From: JALZAA01 sp046724435 | Lineage (GTDB): Bacteria; Actinomycetota; Acidimicrobiia; IMCC26256; JACDBD01 | Reading direction: 5' to 3' | DNA length: 11,462 nt | Assembly (NCBI GenBank): GCA_046724435.1 | Contig: JBKOWN010000087.1 | Location: 1 to 11,462 of the forward strand | The notes under the pieces: generated by a model | The model's input: only the letters and a program-made list of their open reading frames with translations | Databases searched by the model: none | Told to the model about the DNA's origin: nothing | Shown: piece after piece, positions 7,047 through 11,462 of the stretch | Layout of the letters: each line of letters opens with the position of its first letter | Numbering within the stretch: the first letter of the stretch is position 1 | Position numbers and translations under genes: made by a program

Positions 7047-7439
7047 ATGGTCCGCTTCACAGCGCCGGATTACGTCGTGCTCGTCGTCCGGGACCTCGAC
7101 CAGGCGCTGCATTTCTACTGCGAGCTGCTCGGTATGCCTCTCGGCCACCGCTCGGGCTCGTTCGCGCAGCTCGCGACCGGCGTGACGCGCGTCGCGTTGT
7201 TCCAACGGGATGCGATGGCGGCAACCCTCGGACGGGAGCTCGAGTCTCCCTCACCCGACGCTCCCGGCTTCGAGCTCGGCTTCAAGGTTGATAGCTGCGA
7301 CGCTGCATACGACGAGCTCGTCGCTCGGGGCGCGACGGCAGCTGTTCCTCCCACCGACCGAGCGTGGGGTCAGCGCACCGCCTACATGCGCGATCCCGAC
7401 GGGCACCTGATCGAGTTGGCGGAGGACCTCGGTCGCTGA
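7047..7439 (+). CDS. VOC (glyoxalase/bleomycin-resistance/dioxygenase) superfamily protein
   Basis: A 130-residue single-domain protein with the two beta-alpha-beta-beta-beta modules of the vicinal oxygen chelate fold. The first module is DYVVLVVRDLDQALHFYCELLGM (positions 8-30). The second ends with the typical TAYMRDPDGHLIELAEDL, in which E123 is a predicted metal ligand. The usual N-terminal metal-binding histidine appears to be replaced by Tyr9, so metal binding may be altered. VOC members include lyases, isomerases, dioxygenases and drug-binding proteins; the substrate is not predictable here. The ATG is 14 nt after the preceding stop, and the spacer has no obvious Shine-Dalgarno, consistent with read-through from the upstream unit. 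The gene ends 2 bp from the convergent PPOX gene. Confidence 0.87.
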   Translation: MVRFTAPDYVVLVVRDLDQALHFYCELLGMPLGHRSGSFAQLATGVTRVALFQRDAMAATLGRELESPSPDAPGFELGFKVDSCDAAYDELVARGATAAVPPTDRAWGQRTAYMRDPDGHLIELAEDLGR

Positions 7440-7445
7440 CGTCAG
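7436..7445. repeat. 10-bp palindrome containing both convergent stop codons
   Basis: CTGACGTCAG is a perfect palindrome that includes the TGA of the VOC gene on the plus strand and the TGA of the PPOX gene on the minus strand. No longer stem or T-run surrounds it, so it does not look like a bidirectional intrinsic terminator. Confidence 0.5.
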
Positions 7446-7870
7446 TCGTCGAGGTAGGCCCACCCGAGCCACCGGTCGACGTCGATCGCGAGCACAGCGC
7501 CGGGAATGCCGATGCGCTCGTACTGGCGATACTTGGCTCGCAGCGCAGCGACGGCTCGCTCGCGCTCCGCTTCTTCGTCGATGACGCGCCCACGACCGTC
7601 GACGCGCACCCACCACACTCGCTCCCACTCGTCCTCGTAGTGGTCCACCAACAGGGTCGCGGCGGAGTGCTCGGCGATGTTGCGCAGACGGCGGAGGGCG
7701 TACGTCGTCTTCGGCTTCTCGTCGGTACCGGACACGATGACGTCGCCGTCGGCACCCTCGAGCAGCGCGAAGCAGATCGGCACGAGGTGCGGGTCGCCGT
7801 CCGGGCGCACGGTCGCCAGCCGCCCGACCCGCGCCGCGGCGACGCGCCGGCGCATCTCGACCTCCGTCAC
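7442..7870 (-). CDS. PPOX-class FMN/F420-binding protein, Rv0121 family
   Basis: A 142-residue split-barrel protein of the pyridoxamine 5'-phosphate oxidase-like superfamily. The segments VGRLATVRPDGDPHLVPICFAL, KPKTTYALRRLRNI and LLVDHYEDEWERVWWVRVDG (described by their key residues) match the TIGR03668/Rv0121 subfamily. That subfamily is regarded as a probable coenzyme F420-dependent oxidoreductase group of actinobacteria; its substrate is unknown. The length fits the ~140-residue subfamily. The GTG at 7870 (V-T-E-V-E-M) is selected by family length, by the GTGACGGA start context shared with two other genes here, and by a -10-like TATCGT ending 7 nt upstream. The ATG five codons later is an alternative. 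It is divergent from mobA by only 23 bp and converges on the VOC gene. Confidence 0.87.
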   Translation of the reverse strand: MTEVEMRRRVAAARVGRLATVRPDGDPHLVPICFALLEGADGDVIVSGTDEKPKTTYALRRLRNIAEHSAATLLVDHYEDEWERVWWVRVDGRGRVIDEEAERERAVAALRAKYRQYERIGIPGAVLAIDVDRWLGWAYLDD

Positions 7871-7877
7871 ACGCGGG

Positions 7878-7887
7878 ACGATACCGT
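7878..7887. promoter_or_regulatory. Bidirectional promoter core with interlocked -10 hexamers
   Basis: The 23-bp region between the GTG starts at 7870 (minus) and 7894 (plus) contains ACGATACCGT. Read on the plus strand it offers TACCGT (7882-7887), 6 nt before mobA. Read on the minus strand it offers TATCGT (7878-7883), 7 nt before the PPOX gene. The two TANNNT hexamers overlap by 2 bp, and the 10-mer is palindromic at 8 of 10 positions. Both transcripts would be leaderless or nearly so. A partial -35 for mobA (TCGACC, 7857-7862) is weak. Confidence 0.45.
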
Positions 7888-7893
7888 CGGCCC

Positions 7894-8475
7894 GTGGTCG
7901 CGGGACTGCTGCTGACGGGCGGGTCGAGCCGGCGCATGGGCAGCGACAAAGCCGAGCTCGTCGTGGCGGGGGAGCGGCTCGCCGATCACGCCGCGCGGGT
8001 GCTGATTGCCGTGTGCGAGCCCGTGCTCGAGATCGGGCCGGGACGCAGCGAGCTGGATGCTGTGCACGACGACGAGCCCCGCGCCGGACCGCTGGCAGCG
8101 CTCGTGACGGGCGCCGGCGCGCTGCGGGCACGCGGATACGAAGGACCCGTCGTGCTGCTCGGCGTCGACCTGCCGTTCGTCGACCAGCGGGTGCTGGAGC
8201 TTCTCGTTCGCCATCCCGCCGTCGAAACCGTGGTGCCAATCGCCGGGGGCATGCGCCAGTCCTGCTGCGCGAAGTACGCGCCGCCCGCGCTCGCCACCGC
8301 CGCCGACCTTCTCCAACGGGGTGAGCGCGCGATGCATGCGCTCCTCTCGGCCGTTCCCGTTGTCGAGATCAGCGAGGCCGAATGGCGCGCCGTCGCGCCC
8401 GCCGACGCGCTGGCCGATCTCGACACTCCCGAGGACCTCGCCCGCCACGGCATCGACCCCGGTAGCGTTCGGTGA
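7894..8475 (+). CDS. mobA: Molybdenum cofactor guanylyltransferase MobA-like
   Basis: A 193-residue nucleotidyltransferase-fold protein, close to the usual MobA length. The N-terminal GTP-binding loop is LLLTGGSSRRMGSDKA (residues 5-20), with K19 the predicted catalytic/phosphate-contact lysine. AGPLAAL (64-70) and GVDLPFV (90-96), with D92 as the predicted Mg-binding aspartate, follow in the family order. The C-terminal LADLDTPEDLAR (read from its key residues D-T-P-E-D-L) is typical. MobA attaches GMP to molybdopterin to form the bis-MGD cofactor in the cytosol. No other Moco gene or molybdoenzyme is present in the window. A guanylyl/cytidylyltransferase of related MobA-like type is the main alternative. 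The GTG at 7894 is the only start that retains the motif. Its stop overlaps the start of the first phosphatase gene. Confidence 0.88.
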   Translation: MVAGLLLTGGSSRRMGSDKAELVVAGERLADHAARVLIAVCEPVLEIGPGRSELDAVHDDEPRAGPLAALVTGAGALRARGYEGPVVLLGVDLPFVDQRVLELLVRHPAVETVVPIAGGMRQSCCAKYAPPALATAADLLQRGERAMHALLSAVPVVEISEAEWRAVAPADALADLDTPEDLARHGIDPGSVR

Positions 8476-9215
8476 TGACGGCCGACGAGCTCCTCTCCGT
8501 GTTCGACGACGCGGCGAAGGCGGCGAGCACTGCGCTCGAACCGTTGAGCGGTGCAGCCCGCCGAGCGCGTACTGAACGGCCGGGGCAGTACGCGCTCGAT
8601 CTCGTTGCCGACGCGGCCGTCCTGCCGATCCTGCACGAGGCGGACGTGGCGGTCGTCAGCGAGGAGTCGGGGCGCTCCGGTCGCGATGACGCCGCGATCA
8701 CCGTCGTCCTCGATCCCGTCGACGGCTCCACCAACTGCTCCCGCGATATCCCGTACTGGTCCATCTCCCTGTGCGCGGTCGACGCCGACGGACCGCTGTG
8801 TGCCCTCGTCACCAACCAGGCGACGGGGGTACGCACGACTGCTGTGCGCGGCGCGGGGGCGTGGCGGGACGGCGAAGGCGTGACGCCGTCGGCGGTGAAG
8901 CAGGTCGGCGACGCCGTGGTCTGCTTCTCGGGGACGCCGCAACATCGGCTGCCGTGGAAGCAGTTCCGGTCACTCGGCTCGGCGGCACTGGAGCTGTGCG
9001 ACGTGGCCTCCGGCGCACTCGACGCCTACCTCACGAGCTGGCAGGCGCCGTGGGACTACCTCGGCGGCGTCCTCGTGTGCCGCGAGGCGGGCGCGGTGGT
9101 CGTCGACGCGCACGGCGGGGAGCTCGTCGTCACGGAAACCGACGCCCGGCGACAGCTCCTGGCGGCGGCTACACCCGAGTTGCTCGACGCGGTCCGCCCG
9201 GCCCTCCCATCGTGA
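8475..9215 (+). CDS. Inositol monophosphatase-family protein 1
   Basis: A 246-residue Mg-dependent sugar/nucleotide phosphatase of the IMPase superfamily. Visible ligands are the SEESG glutamates (E63/E64), the motif D80-P-V-D83-G-S-T-N, and W193-D194-Y-L-G-G near the C-terminus. The metal-binding acidic residues are all there. The last motif reads WDYLGG rather than the common WDxAAG, so this is a divergent member. The family includes inositol-1-phosphatase, fructose-1,6-bisphosphatase, histidinol-phosphatase and CysQ-type 3'-phosphoadenosine nucleotidases; I cannot choose between them. The ATG at 8475 overlaps the mobA stop as TGATG; a GTG at 8472 would add one residue. The stop overlaps the start of a paralogue, so mobA and the two phosphatases form a tightly coupled operon. 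Confidence 0.88.
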   Translation: MTADELLSVFDDAAKAASTALEPLSGAARRARTERPGQYALDLVADAAVLPILHEADVAVVSEESGRSGRDDAAITVVLDPVDGSTNCSRDIPYWSISLCAVDADGPLCALVTNQATGVRTTAVRGAGAWRDGEGVTPSAVKQVGDAVVCFSGTPQHRLPWKQFRSLGSAALELCDVASGALDAYLTSWQAPWDYLGGVLVCREAGAVVVDAHGGELVVTETDARRQLLAAATPELLDAVRPALPS

Positions 9216-10003
9216 CGGAAGAGCTCGACCTTCCGTCGCTGCTACGCGCCGCGGAGCGCGCTGCCGACGCCGGCGGCGCGATCGTCGCCGAGGGCTTCGG
9301 CTCGGCGCGGAATGCGCGCGAGAAGGCGCCGGGCGACTGGGTCAGCGACGTCGACACCAGCAGCGAGTCGGCGGTGCGCGAAGTGCTCGAGCGTGAGTCG
9401 TCGTCGCTCCCGTTCTTCGGCGAGGAAGGCGGCGGCACACGTGGCGACGTGGGCTGGTTCGTCGACCCGTTGGACGGGACCGCCAACTTCCTGCACGGCT
9501 TCCCGGCCGTCGGCGTCTCCGTGGCGCTCGTGCAACAGGGCGTACCTGTCGTCGGTGTCGTGCACGCGCCGCTGCTCGGCGTCACGTACACGGCGAGCAA
9601 GGGCGGCGGGGCGTTCGCGAACGGTGAGCCCGTGACGGTGAGCGAGCGCGACGCCGAGCGGGCGATCTGTGCCACCGGGTTCCCGTTCCGGGCCAAGGCC
9701 GACCGCCTCGACGAGTACCTCCCGGTGTTCGAGGCGGCGCTGCGTCGGTTCGAGGACCTGCGGCGGGCGGGATCGGCGAGCCTCGACCTCGCCTGGACCG
9801 CCGCCGGTGTCTTCGACGGTTACTTCGAGCAGGCGCTCGGCCCGTGGGACGTGGCCGCGGGCGCGCTGCTCGTGCGCGAGGCGGGGGGAGTGGTGACCGA
9901 CTGGTCGGGCGACGATCGAGCCTGGCTCACGTCGGGAGACATCGTCGCGGCGCCTCCTGCCGTCCACCCGGCGATACTCGAGCTCACCGGGGTTACGTGC
10001 TGA
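9212..10003 (+). CDS. Inositol monophosphatase-family protein 2
   Basis: A 263-residue IMPase, closer to the canonical type than its upstream neighbour. It has DWVSDVD (42-48), GEEGG (70-74), D85-P-L-D88-G-T-A-N-F and W212-D213-V-A-A-G, which together supply the full set of metal and phosphate ligands. The likely reaction is Mg-dependent hydrolysis of inositol-1-phosphate or a similar phosphomonoester in the cytosol; family members vary in substrate. The GTG at 9212 overlaps the previous stop (GTGA) and begins V-T-E-E, the same start context as the genes at 283 and 7870. The C-terminal 11 bp overlap the end of the convergent serine hydrolase gene. The two phosphatases share fold and motifs but differ around the active-site loops, so they look like old paralogues rather than a recent duplication. 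Confidence 0.92.
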   Translation: MTEELDLPSLLRAAERAADAGGAIVAEGFGSARNAREKAPGDWVSDVDTSSESAVREVLERESSSLPFFGEEGGGTRGDVGWFVDPLDGTANFLHGFPAVGVSVALVQQGVPVVGVVHAPLLGVTYTASKGGGAFANGEPVTVSERDAERAICATGFPFRAKADRLDEYLPVFEAALRRFEDLRRAGSASLDLAWTAAGVFDGYFEQALGPWDVAAGALLVREAGGVVTDWSGDDRAWLTSGDIVAAPPAVHPAILELTGVTC

Positions 10004-11153
10004 ACCCGTACAGTTCGCCGAGCGGCACGGCGCGCTGGCGCGTGCGGGCGACATTCTCGCCGAGCGCCGAGTAGACGGCGTCGGTCACCTCGAACAGACG
10101 CTGCTCTGCTTCGACGAACCCGGTGAGCCCGTTCGAGACGACCACCATCACGAGGCCGAACTCGGGATCGGCGAGCGCGCGGGACGACGCCATGCCACCG
10201 TGGCCGAACACGCGGCGGCCCGTCCCGCCCGTGAACGCGACCTGCACGCCGAGGCCCCACGGGATGTTCCGCCGGAACAGCCGGTCCTTGATGCCGTAGC
10301 GGTGCACAGCGCCCATCACCTCGACCGTGCGCGGCTCGAGCACCGAGGGCCCCATGCCCAGCAGCGACTCGTAGAAGCGGCCGAGCTCCCGGGCGGGCCC
10401 GCGCATCCCGCCACCGGGCTCGACCTTGGCGACGAAGTGCGGCTCGTTGTGGAACTGATCGACCTTGTACGGGACCATCTGCAGGCTTCCATCCGCGTCG
10501 ACGACCGGCAGGACGTGGCCGCGCCAGTAGACGGGGGCAATTCGATCGCCGAGGGTGGCCTGTTCCTCCTGTGGGATGCCCAGACGCATGTTCTCGATGC
10601 CGAGAGGCGCGAACACTTCCTCGCGGACGTACCGGTCGATCGGACGACCGTCGACCCGCTCGACGATCGCGCCGAGGATCTTCCAACCGCTCGACGGGTG
10701 ATAGGCGGCGTCGGTGCCCGGCTCCCACCGCGCCGGTGAAGCCGCGATCCGCGCGACGACCTCGTGATATGGCAGGTCGGCGTCGAACAGCTTGGCGTCC
10801 GCGTTCGGGAAGCCGCCGGTGTGCGTGAGCACGTGGCGGATCGTGCATCGCTCCTTGCCGGCGCCCCAGCCGTCGACGTACTCGCCGACTCGGTCGTCGA
10901 GGCCGAGCTTTCCTTGCTCCCACAGCTGGAGGATCGCGACCACCGTCACGGGCTTGCCCGCGGAGTACAGGAGCATGAGGTCGTTGGCCTCGAGTCGACG
11001 CCCGGGGCGAGATTCGCCGACGGTCGCGTCCAGCAGGACGTCGCCGTTCCGGGACACGTAGCACTGCGCCCCGTCGTGCCAGCCGTCGGCCCGCCGCCGC
11101 TCGAGCAGGTCCGTGACGACGGCGAGGTCGGGACCGGCATCCGTGATCGTCAT
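9993..11153 (-). CDS. Class C beta-lactamase-like serine hydrolase (probable esterase)
   Basis: A 386-residue serine hydrolase of the beta-lactamase/transpeptidase-like fold. S64-A-G-K67 is the nucleophile motif (SxxK). Y151-H-P occupies the place of the YxN motif, keeping the tyrosine but not the asparagine. H318-G-G stands where class C beta-lactamases have KTG. This combination is typical of family VIII esterases and related hydrolases (EstB, LACTB-like) rather than true beta-lactamases. No signal peptide is seen, so a cytosolic location is likely. The ATG at 11153 is preferred over the one at 11198. It gives the family-like start, and a TAGGCT hexamer ends 8 nt upstream of it, inside the extension the longer form would encode. 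It is not obviously co-transcribed with the gene further upstream (154-bp gap). Confidence 0.9.
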   Translation of the reverse strand: MTITDAGPDLAVVTDLLERRRADGWHDGAQCYVSRNGDVLLDATVGESRPGRRLEANDLMLLYSAGKPVTVVAILQLWEQGKLGLDDRVGEYVDGWGAGKERCTIRHVLTHTGGFPNADAKLFDADLPYHEVVARIAASPARWEPGTDAAYHPSSGWKILGAIVERVDGRPIDRYVREEVFAPLGIENMRLGIPQEEQATLGDRIAPVYWRGHVLPVVDADGSLQMVPYKVDQFHNEPHFVAKVEPGGGMRGPARELGRFYESLLGMGPSVLEPRTVEVMGAVHRYGIKDRLFRRNIPWGLGVQVAFTGGTGRRVFGHGGMASSRALADPEFGLVMVVVSNGLTGFVEAEQRLFEVTDAVYSALGENVARTRQRAVPLGELYGFST

Positions 11154-11161
11154 GGCAGGCG

Positions 11162-11167
11162 AGCCTA
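11162..11167 (-). promoter_or_regulatory. -10-like hexamer TAGGCT for the serine hydrolase gene
   Basis: TAGGCT on the minus strand ends 8 nt before the ATG at 11153, the same arrangement as other unit-heading genes in the window. It overlaps an 8-bp palindrome GCCTAGGC (11163-11170) flanked by CGAG and CTCG arms, which could be an operator. No convincing -35 is present. Confidence 0.4.
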
Positions 11168-11271
11168 GGCCTCGGTGGAGAAATTGTTTGACGGCCATCA
11201 GCTGACGTGTAGCCTGGTCGAATGTGTCGCAGTTGCGAGCGCAGGCGCGACCAGAGCGAATGACCTGACTT

Positions 11272-11298
11272 GACCGAGAAGACCGGAAGGACCGAAAC
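11272..11298. repeat. Three tandem degenerate 9-bp repeats (GACCGRRAR-like)
   Basis: GACCGAGAA, GACCGGAAG and GACCGAAAC follow each other without gaps. A further GACC lies 10 bp earlier at 11262. They lie between the probable minus-strand stop at 11308 and the serine hydrolase promoter. Read on the minus strand they are pyrimidine-rich units ending in CGGTC. The rest of 11154-11307 shows only the TAGGCT promoter element, an 8-bp TCAGCTGA palindrome (11198-11205) and no gene I can support. Confidence 0.5.
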
Positions 11299-11307
11299 CG
11301 TGGCGAG

Positions 11308-11462
11308 CTACCCGACGATGTGCCAGCAGGCAGCCGTCGTCGGCGTCGCGCGCGCCCGGTCGGCCTCGGCCTTTGCCTGCGCGATGCCGACGAACGGCTC
11401 GTGGTCGACCATGCCGAGCCTCGGTGTGACCACCATCGACCACAAGCACGGTCGGCCCCGGC
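11308..11462 (-). CDS. C-terminal end of an unidentified minus-strand gene (partial)
   Basis: An open frame enters from the right window edge and ends at a TAG (11308-11310), giving about 50 residues that end in CWHIVG. The composition is protein-like, with Ala, Val, Asp, Glu, Lys and Arg in normal balance, for example in the stretch VDHEPFVGIAQAKAEADRA. The opposite-strand frame sharing its third codon positions has almost no acidic residues and is rich in Ser, Thr and Met, which is what antisense shadow frames in this window look like. I do not recognise the family. It could also be a short complete gene starting at an internal ATG. The stop is 154 bp before the serine hydrolase start on the same strand. 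Confidence 0.45.
   Translation of the reverse strand, partial: RGRPCLWSMVVTPRLGMVDHEPFVGIAQAKAEADRARATPTTAACWHIVG

Noticed and set aside
7871..8239. Upstream extension of the PPOX frame across mobA
   Set aside because: It is antisense to mobA motifs, Arg/Ala-rich, and makes the protein nearly twice the family length.
11154..11198. Longer serine hydrolase start at 11198
   Set aside because: The 15 extra residues are not family-like, and the -10-like TAGGCT for the shorter form would lie within them.
11188..11215. Plus-strand promoter-like TTGACG-N16-TAGCCT
   Set aside because: The match is good, but the only downstream plus-strand frame is doubtful, so I did not list it as a promoter. It would regain interest if the plus-strand gene at 11300 proved real.
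11300..11462. A plus-strand partial gene from a GTG at 11300, with GGAAGG 9 nt upstream and a short VTTIDHK string like the cytochrome oxidase subunit I N-terminus
   Set aside because: The frame is poor in acidic residues and rich in Ser, Thr and Met, like other antisense shadows here. The oxidase-like match stops after a few residues and would need a frameshift. The minus-strand frame over the same bases is more protein-like. Sequence beyond the window would settle it.

Overview
The window is a compact, high-GC stretch of bacterial chromosome with almost no non-coding DNA. Start and stop codons overlap (GTGA, TGATG), GTG starts are frequent, and several products belong to families typical of Actinobacteria: an Rv2578c-type radical SAM protein, an Rv0121-type PPOX flavin/F420 protein, and a class III cyclase-ATPase-TPR protein. 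An actinobacterium is the best fit. Acidimicrobiia or a similarly deep lineage is possible, but that is inference. I see no insertion sequence, phage gene, CRISPR array, tRNA or rRNA.

Layout. (1) Bases 2-1239, plus strand: the end of a YczE-like membrane protein, overlapped by a Gfo/Idh/MocA oxidoreductase. (2) Bases 1267-6254, minus strand, read right to left: an Rv2578c-family radical SAM protein, a DUF971 protein 22 bp downstream, then a 1184-residue zinc ribbon/class III cyclase/STAND-type ATPase/TPR protein that appears to have its own promoter. (3) Bases 6311-7439, plus strand: pterin-4a-carbinolamine dehydratase, a small membrane-anchored protein and a VOC protein. (4) Bases 7442-7870, minus strand: a PPOX protein convergent with the VOC gene. 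(5) Bases 7894-10003, plus strand: mobA and two tandem inositol-monophosphatase-family genes, all overlapping. (6) Bases 9993-11153, minus strand: a class-C-like serine hydrolase. (7) From 11308 to the window edge: the probable C-terminal end of another minus-strand gene.

The most informative regulatory signal is a perfect 16-bp palindrome, TCGAACAGGTGTTCGA (6268-6283), in the 56-bp divergent intergenic region between the radical SAM and dehydratase genes. It matches the actinobacterial LexA SOS box (TCGAAC-N4-GTTCGA). It lies inside the spacer of the promoter I assign to the radical SAM gene, so that gene, and possibly the divergent dehydratase operon, is predicted to be DNA-damage inducible.

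A second, window-wide pattern: most genes that head a transcription unit carry a TANNNT -10-like hexamer 6-8 nt before the start codon, as expected for leaderless mRNAs. The PPOX/mobA pair starts only 23 bp apart and has interlocked -10 hexamers on the two strands, so it looks like a minimal bidirectional promoter. I found no clear dedicated multigene defence or biosynthetic system. The individual genes are mostly recognisable housekeeping or accessory families.
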